64,000 bases of DNA, from NCBI GenBank assembly GCA_964439595.1, contig CAYTOK010000012.1, positions 1 through 64,000 on the forward strand, given 5' to 3'. Made by a program: the position numbers and the translations under genes. This DNA is from CAIJXB01 sp964439595 (GTDB lineage Bacteria > Chlamydiota > Chlamydiia > Chlamydiales > Rhabdochlamydiaceae). Positions 51,504-60,700 of the stretch are shown here, piece after piece; position 1 is the stretch's first letter, and the number at the start of each line of letters is the position of its first letter. The notes beneath the pieces were generated by a model. It did no database searches. It was not told the DNA's origin and saw only the letters and a program-made list of their open reading frames with translations.

Positions 51504-53816
51504 ATGAATACCCTCCCTTGGATAAATCGTTTTTTCTCTCTTGTTCTTTTCTTCTTTACCGTTTACTTAACAGATCTACCAGCCACACCTTCTGAGTACA
51601 CAAAATATGGATTAGCAAAAATCTCTGAAGAGCAACAAGCATTTCTAGAAAGCAGCGTAGATAAAGTCATAGAAATAGCCCCCAATGATCTTGGCATAGA
51701 AAGAATACAAAAACACCTACAAAAACACGGGCTCCCTCCCTTAGAAGGAGTTGAAACAACTACCCATGAATTCAAGGCAAGTAAAGTATCTTCAAAAGTA
51801 GCCAAAGAAACATTTAAAGCAATAGGAACCCTTCCTAGTGCTGTAAATAACAGCACATTACCATGTTTTCCTAATATTGGAGACCAAGGGTCTCTTGGGG
51901 CTTGCGTCGGATTTGGTTCTACTTATTATCAAGCGACTCACGAGATAGGCCTTATAAATGGCTACAATAATAAAACAAGCTTAGATCACGTCTTTTCTCC
52001 AAAGTGGACTTACAATTTACTTAATGACGGACAAGACCAAGGTCTTTCCGTCTTTGAAGCTTTCCAACTACTTGCTATAAATGGAACTCCAAGCATTCTC
52101 GCCTTTCCTTACGACTCGAATTACACAGCTTGGGAGCTTGATACTACAGACTGGGTTAACGCCATCTCTAATAGAATGAATCCGTACGTCCTCATACCTG
52201 GCCTAGATGGAGATCTTACTGCTATTAAACAAGCCCTAAATAATGGTCACGTACTTACGTTTGCCACCTTTATCAACTCATGGCATTACACAACCATAAA
52301 AAACGATCCAGATAACATCAATAATGCCCATGTAGGTGAAGTTGCCGCTACATATATGAGCGGACAAAATGGGGGACATTTTATGACCATTGTGGGGTAC
52401 GACGATACTCTATGGGTTGATATCAACAACAATGGAGTTGTTGATGACAATGAAAGAGGAGCTTTTCTTATAGCTAACTCTTGGGGCACTAGCTGGGGCA
52501 ATAACGGATTCATTTGGATCTCTTATGACGCTTTTCGCTCTATTTCTGCAGTAAGTGGGGGACCCTCGTTAGGTCGTATCGCACTTGGAGCGTATCTAAA
52601 CTCTTCTGTTATTTCTATAACACCTAAAGCAAAGAATTATTCCCCCACACTCATCGCCGAAATGTCTTTAACACAAACCCAAAGAAATCAAATTAACGTT
52701 AAAACAGGGATTTCTGCAACAAACCAAACTTCCCCTACATCTAGCGTAGCAATTCCTGCTCTTACAAACCAAGGGGGGGCTCTAAATTTCAGCGGAACAA
52801 CAAGTTCCGCAGCCCAAACAATGACATTTGCTGTTGATCTTTCTGACCTAGCTCAATTAGCAAATCAACGCTATTATCTATCCATTGGAGATAATAAAAT
52901 AAGTAACCCCACTACGCTAAATTCCTATAAACTTCTTGACTTCATCCATAATACGCAGGCAGAAGGATCCGGATTACCTAAGACCTATGACAACTCGGTA
53001 GGCAGCGTATTTATAGACTACGATTTACAAACAGGGGCAACTCCCTCCCCAACACCAGCTCCTGCACCGACACCTTCTCCGACTCCTCCACCTCCCCCAC
53101 CTCCTTCACCCTCATCAACAATCGGAATTACTATTACCCAACCTATAAATAATGCTATAGTAAAGGGAAAATACACCATAAAAACCTCCACACAAGGCAA
53201 AGTTACCTCCGTGAGTTTTTATTTAGATAATGTTTTAGTCTCTAAAGACACCAAAGCGCCCTTTACAGCAAAGATAAACACTGCTGCACTTTCTAATGGG
53301 ACTCATCAAATTAAGGCTGTCGCAACAAATGGGTCTCAGACAGCTACAGCAGCACAAAATATACAAATTCAAAATAGCAATAAAAAAGCTCCTTTTCCTC
53401 CATCTAAGGCAAATAGCTCTAACCCTGAATCTGCTCCAAACCTGCTAGTAAAAGAGCCCACATTTTGGACAGGAACAAGCACAACCTCTCAAAATAGCTT
53501 TCCCTTTATAAATCCTATATATAATACAGATAGAGTCGGGAATATGGCTTTCAAATACCCTACATCTAACGGGCAATATTTTGTTAAACTCTGCTTTGCG
53601 GAAACAGAATACCAGACCGCAGGAAAAAGAATATTTAATGTTTTACTTAACAATAAAAAAATCATCAACAACCTAGATATTTTCACTAAAGTAGGAGCAA
53701 ATAGCCCTTATGAAGTCATTTTTATAGCAGACGTACAAGATGAGTTCCTCTTGATAGAGTTTACCCCCGTTATAGGAACTGCTAAAATCAACGGAATTGA
53801 AATAATTCCTAGATAA
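51504..53816 (+). CDS. Secreted papain-family (C1) cysteine protease with Ig-like and malectin domains
   Basis: 770 residues. A hydrophobic signal segment (about 8-24) leads to a propeptide-like region, then a C1A domain with Gln128, catalytic Cys134 (Q-G-S-L-G-A-C), His292 (G-G-H-F-M-T-I-V-G-Y) and Asn325 (N-S-W-G-T-S-W-G). Between His and Asn lies D-I-N-N-N-G-V-V-D-D-N-E, an EF-hand-like loop that could bind calcium. A Pro/Thr linker (about 515-535) joins an Ig-like domain and a C-terminal malectin-like domain (C-F-A-E-T-E-Y, G-K-R-I-F-N-V, and the final I-N-G-I-E-I). Malectin binds carbohydrates, so the protein may act on glycoproteins outside the cell. A terminator follows. Confidence 0.85.
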   Translation: MNTLPWINRFFSLVLFFFTVYLTDLPATPSEYTKYGLAKISEEQQAFLESSVDKVIEIAPNDLGIERIQKHLQKHGLPPLEGVETTTHEFKASKVSSKVAKETFKAIGTLPSAVNNSTLPCFPNIGDQGSLGACVGFGSTYYQATHEIGLINGYNNKTSLDHVFSPKWTYNLLNDGQDQGLSVFEAFQLLAINGTPSILAFPYDSNYTAWELDTTDWVNAISNRMNPYVLIPGLDGDLTAIKQALNNGHVLTFATFINSWHYTTIKNDPDNINNAHVGEVAATYMSGQNGGHFMTIVGYDDTLWVDINNNGVVDDNERGAFLIANSWGTSWGNNGFIWISYDAFRSISAVSGGPSLGRIALGAYLNSSVISITPKAKNYSPTLIAEMSLTQTQRNQINVKTGISATNQTSPTSSVAIPALTNQGGALNFSGTTSSAAQTMTFAVDLSDLAQLANQRYYLSIGDNKISNPTTLNSYKLLDFIHNTQAEGSGLPKTYDNSVGSVFIDYDLQTGATPSPTPAPAPTPSPTPPPPPPPSPSSTIGITITQPINNAIVKGKYTIKTSTQGKVTSVSFYLDNVLVSKDTKAPFTAKINTAALSNGTHQIKAVATNGSQTATAAQNIQIQNSNKKAPFPPSKANSSNPESAPNLLVKEPTFWTGTSTTSQNSFPFINPIYNTDRVGNMAFKYPTSNGQYFVKLCFAETEYQTAGKRIFNVLLNNKKIINNLDIFTKVGANSPYEVIFIADVQDEFLLIEFTPVIGTAKINGIEIIPR

Positions 53817-53825
53817 ACAAGGTTG

Positions 53826-53859
53826 CCTGCGTAGGAAAGTTCATCTACGCAGGTTTCTT
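53826..53859 (+). terminator. Rho-independent terminator after the papain-malectin gene
   Basis: CCTGCGTAG and CTACGCAGG form a 9-bp perfect stem with a 10-base loop, followed by TTTCTT. It starts 10 bases after the stop codon. Confidence 0.85.
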
Positions 53860-53910
53860 AAAAAGATTCAATCTGTTACGCTTATCCCTTTTTTAAGAAA
53901 GGAACTTTCT

Positions 53911-54756
53911 ATGGGACAAGGATACTCGTTAATTGACACAGGCTTTGGCACTAAGCTAGAACAATTTGGAGACTATGTCATTGCAAGGCCAGCAGCTCAA
54001 GCTATGTGGAAGCCTACCCTCCCAGAAGCCATCTGGCGTAAAGTAGACGCTTCTTTTAGTCGTGAAGGGGGAAATGCTTGGAAAGCACATAAAAGCCTTC
54101 CTAAAGAATGGGTAGTTGAAATAGAAGGTATTTTATTCAAAATAGCTCCTACAGACTTCGGGCACCTAGGAGTATTCCCAGAGCATAGCACTCTATGGAG
54201 CTCTATGGTATCTCTTATTAAGGCGCAAAAAAAAGCACCCAACATCTTAAATTTATTTGCCTACTCAGGGGGAGCTACCCTAGCCGCTGCCAAAGCTGGC
54301 GCGTCTCTTTGTCATCTAGATGCCTCTAAAGGAATGGTTAGCTGGGCCAGGGAAAATGCTAAACTCAATAACTTAGAAAAAGCACCTATCCGTTGGATTG
54401 TTGATGACGCGATAAAGTTCTTACAAAGGGAGCATAAAAGAGGCGTTCTCTACGATGGCATTATCTTAGATCCTCCAAGCTTTGGGAGGGGAAATAATGG
54501 AGAGGTATTCAAAATAGAGAAAGATCTCTCTGAGATTCTTTCTTTATGTAGGTCCTTACTCTCAGAAAACCCCCTATTTCTTCTTTTTACAACCCACACC
54601 CAGGGGATGTCGCCCCTTGTTATGGAGCACCTAACCAAGCAAATGATGCAAGGACTTAACGGAAAAATTACTACAGGGGAAATGATTATCCCTTCAAAAG
54701 AAGGATTAAGCCTTCCGTCAGGCAGCTTCGCAAAATGGGAAAAAATCAATAAATAA
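53911..54756 (+). CDS. Class I SAM-dependent methyltransferase, RlmI/K-like
   Basis: 281 residues. Motif I of the Rossmann fold is N-L-F-A-Y-S-G-G-A-T-L-A-A-A (about residue 113), followed by an acidic residue ending beta2 in C-H-L-D-A-S, and the motif IV region I-L-D-P-P-S-F-G. D-P-P-S-F is the RNA-nucleobase methyltransferase pattern seen in RlmI/RlmK-type 23S rRNA enzymes. An N-terminal region of about 100 residues lacks a recognisable PUA domain. The rRNA target cannot be named from the sequence. GAAAGGA precedes the ATG. Confidence 0.85.
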   Translation: MGQGYSLIDTGFGTKLEQFGDYVIARPAAQAMWKPTLPEAIWRKVDASFSREGGNAWKAHKSLPKEWVVEIEGILFKIAPTDFGHLGVFPEHSTLWSSMVSLIKAQKKAPNILNLFAYSGGATLAAAKAGASLCHLDASKGMVSWARENAKLNNLEKAPIRWIVDDAIKFLQREHKRGVLYDGIILDPPSFGRGNNGEVFKIEKDLSEILSLCRSLLSENPLFLLFTTHTQGMSPLVMEHLTKQMMQGLNGKITTGEMIIPSKEGLSLPSGSFAKWEKINK

Positions 54757-54826
54757 ATTTAAAAATTGAATCAAATTATCAATTCTATTATAATTATTTT
54801 CAAACTATATAATATATGGAGTAATT

Positions 54827-56632
54827 GTGTTGCAATCAATTTTAAAAAACCAAACAGAATTTGATTTTAGACTAGATTACATACCTGTTGCCAGCACCTT
54901 CACAAATATATATTATATATTTCAAAAATGCACCTATCCTACTCCCCCTATAGGAACCCTAGATCATCATTATGAACTCCTACAAGCCAAAAGCTTCACC
55001 CGCTGCATAATACTCTTAGTACCTATTTTGGGAAATATTACTATAGGAATTGGGGACTTTCTTAGTGATGTAAAGATCCTACAACTAAAGCTAATAAAAG
55101 CCGGTCTTATTTCGCTACCAAGGGTAAGCTTAAGACTACAAAAGGACGATGACATCTTAAAAGCTATTATTGAAAAAGACCCTTCGGAAATCCGTTTTAT
55201 CCTAGATCCAGCTATAGTAACCCGGCTTTTTTCTACTACCGCAATTTTCCCTAGACTCACCACAAATGATCTCCACCCCTCTTTAAAAAATAACCATGAA
55301 TTAATATGCCGTGCTATTTACTACAACCCAAATAACCTACGATATATCACAGATCCTCAAACTGTCGTTAAAGTATTCCAAATGAGTCCCTACACGGAGT
55401 ATTTTAGGGGCCCTTACATTAGTAATCTCCACGAATCCTTAAAAAACAACTATGAGGTCCTAAAAGCTGCCGTCTTACAAAATCCAGCAAACATAGGAAA
55501 CATCTACGAAGCAAAGATTGTAGAGCAGCTATGGGCTGAAAATGTCATTCCTCCAAAATTACAAGACCTTTGCTGGCAATTACAAAACGACCCACGTCTA
55601 GAAAAAATAGCCCTTGAAAAAGATCCGGCAATTAACCTTCCTTTTGTTAGTAGAAAAGAAACCCTTCTCACGTTTTTTAGAAATAGAACGCAAGAGGATT
55701 GCGTGCTATCCTATATCAATTCTCGACTAACAAAAGAAACAAAAGAAGAAATAGCAATAGCTGCTATTACACAAAATCCTAGAGAGCTATCTTGTCTTTC
55801 TGACCCAACCTTTGTGAGAAAACTATTTTGCATAAAGCAAGGCCCTGCGACTTTACAGTACCTAGCCTCCTCGCTTAAAAATAACCAGGAAATTCTAAAA
55901 GCTGCTATTTTGAACAAACCCAAAGACATACGCTTCATTGAAAGTAAAAAGTTTGTACTTGGACTTTTTGCCGAATCAAGATGTACAATCACTTTAAAAG
56001 ACCTTCACCCAAATCTTCAAATTGACAGAGATATTATAGATGCAGCTCTAAAAAAAGATCCCTCTAACCTGCGTTTCATAACGGATGCGGGGTTTGTCAT
56101 TGGACTTTTTGCAGCACTAGAAGAATATGCAGGAGTAAGTGCGCTTGCTAGTATTGTTCGCAAAAAACCTATTGCAATTACTCTTAGGGATGTGCATCCC
56201 TCTTTTCAAGAAAATGACGATGTCATAGCTGCTGCTTACAGGGCTAACAAAAAAAACATACAATATGCTGCCTTTGCAAACATCATTACTTTCTTACAAC
56301 ACACACCAAAAGCTTTACAGTACATCGAGGATAGCGATATTATACTCACAATTTTCCAAGGAAGGTCTAATCTTTCAGAATTCACCATAGACGATATTCA
56401 CGAAAGCCTTAAAGAAAATCCTGATATTATATTGATTGCTACAAGTAAAGGCGCAAAACTTCATAACGAAGAAGGGAATTCTAAAAAATTAGCACCCGAA
56501 GACTCAGAAACTTCAAATCACAGTCTAGCAGAAAAAACAATTAGATCCCTTGATTCTTGGGCGCAAGAGATAACCGCCCCTGGGGATATCGAGATCGCTT
56601 CAAAGACACTGTCTGGATATGATTTAGTGTAA
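54827..56632 (+). CDS. DUF4116-like leucine-rich helical repeat protein
   Basis: 601 residues. The start is GTG (or TTG one codon later) after GGAG. An N-terminal region (1-95) has a hydrophobic segment near 62-82 and the motif L-D-Y-I-P-V ... I-F-Q-K-C also found in the fragment at 63463. From about 105 come at least seven repeats of about 45-70 residues: a P-S/N-x-x-I/L-R-F-I-x-D-P-x-x-V-x-x-L-F core followed by L-x-P-S-L-K-x-N. This matches the style of DUF4116, common in amoeba-associated bacteria. The function is unknown; host protein binding is a guess. The C-terminal 70 residues are polar. Confidence 0.75.
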   Translation: MLQSILKNQTEFDFRLDYIPVASTFTNIYYIFQKCTYPTPPIGTLDHHYELLQAKSFTRCIILLVPILGNITIGIGDFLSDVKILQLKLIKAGLISLPRVSLRLQKDDDILKAIIEKDPSEIRFILDPAIVTRLFSTTAIFPRLTTNDLHPSLKNNHELICRAIYYNPNNLRYITDPQTVVKVFQMSPYTEYFRGPYISNLHESLKNNYEVLKAAVLQNPANIGNIYEAKIVEQLWAENVIPPKLQDLCWQLQNDPRLEKIALEKDPAINLPFVSRKETLLTFFRNRTQEDCVLSYINSRLTKETKEEIAIAAITQNPRELSCLSDPTFVRKLFCIKQGPATLQYLASSLKNNQEILKAAILNKPKDIRFIESKKFVLGLFAESRCTITLKDLHPNLQIDRDIIDAALKKDPSNLRFITDAGFVIGLFAALEEYAGVSALASIVRKKPIAITLRDVHPSFQENDDVIAAAYRANKKNIQYAAFANIITFLQHTPKALQYIEDSDIILTIFQGRSNLSEFTIDDIHESLKENPDIILIATSKGAKLHNEEGNSKKLAPEDSETSNHSLAEKTIRSLDSWAQEITAPGDIEIASKTLSGYDLV

Positions 56633-56665
56633 AAAAAACTTTCAGCAAACAAGGGAATAATTATT

Positions 56666-57766
56666 ATGCAAGCAGTAGGTCCATACGACTCTATAAACAC
56701 CCCGCAAACTATCCGAAAAAATGAGACTGAACCTTCTTCCTCAGTAAGTCGATGCGACATCTCTAATTGTTTAAAAAAGATTGCTTCAAATGCTCAATCT
56801 TTACTCGGTCGGGTATCTATTTTACTTTCTAATCCCTCTATTTACATGCAATCCATTCAGAAAAATCTATTTCCAATGCATTACTTCCAAGCAGACTGGA
56901 ATACCTTTTATAAGCAATTACAGGGGCTACAGGAAAGTGAATTCCCCTTAGATGCTTCTAATATACCCAGTTTAATAGCTCTAGGAAAAACCTTACTCGA
57001 AGATGTGAAGCATAATAAAAACCAGAAAAAAATTTTAGGAAACGCCGTTTTCAGAGAATTTTCTCTGTATGCAGATATTATGCAAAAAATCACTCCCTCT
57101 AGTAAAGAATTGCTAAGCCTGCTACTAGACATGATAGAAGTTGCCACTTATACCATAAAAAATATAGACCTAGATGACTCTTCCTTATCTTCGCTAGTTG
57201 AGCTCTCTGAAATTTACACCAGCTGCCACTCAGGCCTAGCACAAGGCCAACTAAATCTAGCCCAAAGTTATCTTGATAAACACGACTCAGCTAAAACACC
57301 TGAAGACAAAAAATGTAATTTACAGGTCGCAAAGACAATCCTGTCGACAATATCTGAAGAAATACCTGAAAAAAATTGGCTAGATATGCTACTTATAACC
57401 ATCTCGTCACTAGAAAAAAGCTTAAAAACTCACTCGAGAAACGATGATTTGAAAAACTATTTCGATCCGACGATAAAAAAGCTGCAAGATACAAAAGAAA
57501 GATTAGAGCAAATTCAAGCCGCTATGCTTTTAAATAAAGACAAGCCCAAAGAAAAAAATGCAAGCATGTGTATAGCTAAGATTTTCGCTATAGGTACTGC
57601 CATCGGAAACTGCCTTTTAGGACTACTCAAAGCAGCTAAATCTTTAGTTGGTAGAGCTACTAGTTTTTCTAACCCTCTAGAAGAGGGAATCTCTTCTGAA
57701 GAAAAAGTAGAAAGCATGGAGATCGTACTAAGTAAAGTTGACAATATAGCTTCTAGGTTCAAATAA
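56666..57766 (+). CDS. Hypothetical protein, helical
   Basis: 366 residues, not recognised. It is Ser/Thr/Leu-rich and mainly helical, with a hydrophobic segment near residues 305-330 (I-A-K-I-F-A-I-G-T-A-I-G-N-C-L-L-G) that may cross a membrane and a short polar tail. It has no signal peptide. It begins 33 bases after the DUF4116-like gene on the same strand, so the two are probably an operon. It is convergent with the autotransporter gene. Confidence 0.65.
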   Translation: MQAVGPYDSINTPQTIRKNETEPSSSVSRCDISNCLKKIASNAQSLLGRVSILLSNPSIYMQSIQKNLFPMHYFQADWNTFYKQLQGLQESEFPLDASNIPSLIALGKTLLEDVKHNKNQKKILGNAVFREFSLYADIMQKITPSSKELLSLLLDMIEVATYTIKNIDLDDSSLSSLVELSEIYTSCHSGLAQGQLNLAQSYLDKHDSAKTPEDKKCNLQVAKTILSTISEEIPEKNWLDMLLITISSLEKSLKTHSRNDDLKNYFDPTIKKLQDTKERLEQIQAAMLLNKDKPKEKNASMCIAKIFAIGTAIGNCLLGLLKAAKSLVGRATSFSNPLEEGISSEEKVESMEIVLSKVDNIASRFK

Positions 57767-57789
57767 GACCGGTTAGTTAAGTTTACAAA

Positions 57790-60700
57790 CTAAAAGCCGA
57801 AGCGAAGCTGCCCACCGTAGTTGTGATCGCTATACCCTCCTCCGAATTCCCCTGTATAATAAAGATCTGCAACAAGAAGATCTTTGCAAAGACGTCCTGA
57901 AAGAAGGACTCCTGGAGAAAATAGGTTTCTACTGGGAAAATATCCGGTTACAGTAAACGAGGTATTCGTATCTACAAACTCCGAGCTATATGCTCCACCC
58001 TTAACCCTCATCTCTCTAACCCAACTAAACTTAGGAGCTAAAGACCACTTAGAGCTCCAAAAAGAGATACACCCTGTCAGCTGCAATCCTAGTTCGTTAC
58101 GAAGAAGTATCGCAGTGCTCTCTTTCACTTTTAAATTATAAGGTCCAGCGCCCTCTTCTCTATACCCATTTTCTTTTTGGGTAATATAATCTAAAGAGTC
58201 AAAAGGTCTAATTGTAAAATGAGAAAATCCGAGGTTCACTCCCGAGTCTATGTGAGAAAGAAGCTGAGCGTTACCACGTGTACTACTAGCTGACCTACTT
58301 ACCCCCGTATATCTTATGTTCCTATAACCATCACAGTGTCCCCAAGATCCAATAACAGAACTGTTCACATAAAACATGTTAGTTAGATAAGAAAAGTAAA
58401 GACCTCCATATCCTGAGCGAATTTCTCCTTTGCCTAAATCATCACTCCAATGAATTCTAGAGTTCGTATAGCCCCCTAACGCTCCTGCGTAGCATCTTTT
58501 TAGAAACTGCGCATCAAAACCAAGTACAGCGCCTAGCGTGTTATTTTGGTATCCTGCTTGCGGACTATGTGCGTACCTAGATTCTTTCTGCTGTAGATTA
58601 TCTCCAAAGCTATCTACCCAAAGATGAAATGGCTGCTTTCCTTTGGAGCAAGAAGAAGGGCAATAGACGTCATCTAACTCATTTTGCATTCTAAATCCAA
58701 GAGTCGACTGTACTTTTACGATGTTATTTTCTTGAGAGATGACGTATCCTTTAAATAAAGCTGGATGCATCTTATTTAAGGCTTCGTTTATCTCTTCATC
58801 ACTTAAAGAAAATAACGACTCTGCGATGCCATTTAGCGCTGGATTACCATTGCCTATTACAGCATCAATAGCATTAGCTACTCTTTCACTATTGCCACAA
58901 AGAGGCAAAATATTAAATGGTTTCAAAACCATAGAAAGGTATACCGCATTAGGGGCATATGTAACTTGGGGCACGATCCAAGAGGTATTTGTTGTAACAG
59001 AAGAAAAGCTCCCAGTAATAGTAGCGCTATCTTGCATAATAGTTGCCGAACCATTAATAGAAGAAAGAAAGCCTGGCTGAAAATTCAGCTGTAGACTGAC
59101 ATCTGAATCCAAAATAATATCTCCTGTAGCAACAAGATCTGAAATCCCATTACCATCAATAGAAACGATATAAGCAGATCCCATCTCAAATAAAACATCG
59201 CCTTCCACCTCTAAAACTCCAGAAGAGTTACCCGGCCTAACAGACCCGAATACATCAAGAGGCCCAATAGAGCCACTTCCCCCAAGTATCGCACCGGCAT
59301 CCACCGTAAAAGAAGAGGTGATTATAGAACCATTTATCACCAAGGCTCCTTCTGTCACTGTCGTAGCTCCCGTGTATGTACTTACCCCAGATAAAACAAG
59401 GACTCCACTGCCTGTTTTTTCTAAGGAGCCCGTTCCACTGATACTATGAGAATACACACCGAGCCCTTCTTGATTAAAAACCAAGGAAGAATCATTGACT
59501 ATATCTGTGGGAAGACTGCTGGCATTACCTTCTAATGTCCCTGCTAAAATCGTTGTAAGACCACCGTAAGAGTTAGATCCCTCTAAAAAAAGAGTGCCGG
59601 CTCCTGTTTTAGTTAAACTTCCTCCTCTACCTAAAATCATGCCAAAGAAGATATCTGATATATTCTGATCAACAGTAAGCGTTTTGTTGCCAAGAACAAT
59701 GTAACCAACTCCAGAAAGGTTTTGTATGCTAGCGCCACTAAATACATCGCTAATGTCCAGCACTCCCTCGATCTGTACGCTGCTAGATGTAGCTATAGAA
59801 CCATCTCCAACTAGGGCTAACACTCCCCCTCTAATACTTGTTGGCCCGGTGTACGTATTTATCCCAGAAAAACTTAAAGTACTTATGCTATTTACATCTA
59901 AAACAAGAGACCCTAAAACTCCGCTTATTACGCCTGTGAAAAGTCCAGAGTCCCTTTGCAGTAGTGTAAGCTCTTTACTTCCCAAAATAATGCTACCAGT
60001 CCCTGATAAACTGCCCACAAAAGCGCCAGTTGTTACAGCGCTAATATCAAAAGTTCCATTAACGATAATAGAGGAGGTAAGAGCTATGGATCCATCTCCT
60101 ACTAAAGCAAGAGTACCCCCTAAAATAGGTGTTGCTCCCGTATAGGTATTTATTCCCGTCAAAGTAAGAGTACTTGTACTTAAATTAGTTAAACCAAAAC
60201 TTCCAGTAACTCCTTGTATATTTCCTGAAAAAGTAGAAGGAATGGTTTGCTTTACAGTTAATGCTTTACTTCCTAAAATTATCAGGCCACTGCCTGAAAG
60301 GTTTTGTATACTAGTAGCTGAATTTATTTGGTGGATATCAAAAATAGTATCCACAAGAAGAGAGCTTGACGTAGCAATAGATCCACTGCCGGAAAGAGCT
60401 AAAACACCTCCATTGATATCTGTAGGCCCTGTATACGTATTTATCCCCGCTAAAGTTAACGTTTCAGTTGTAGTAGCGTCTAACACTAAACTTCCTAGTG
60501 ATCCGCTAATTACTCCAGAAAAAGACCCTGATATCGCTTCAATTACAGTGAGCTCTTTTCCTCCTAAATTAATATCCCCTGTTCCTGACAAGTTATGAAT
60601 TACAGCTCCGACGGAAGTACCACTAATATCAAAAGTGCCGAGAACAGAAACAGATCTAGAAGAAGCAATAGACCCTGATGCTCCAATAAGAGCTAGGGTT

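Noticed and set aside
57884..60598. Long plus-strand open frames across the autotransporter gene
   Set aside because: They lie antisense to a clear autotransporter gene whose repeats, signal peptide and barrel are all in the minus-strand frame; their composition (many Ser, Pro, Val) follows the Gly/Ser/Thr repeats.
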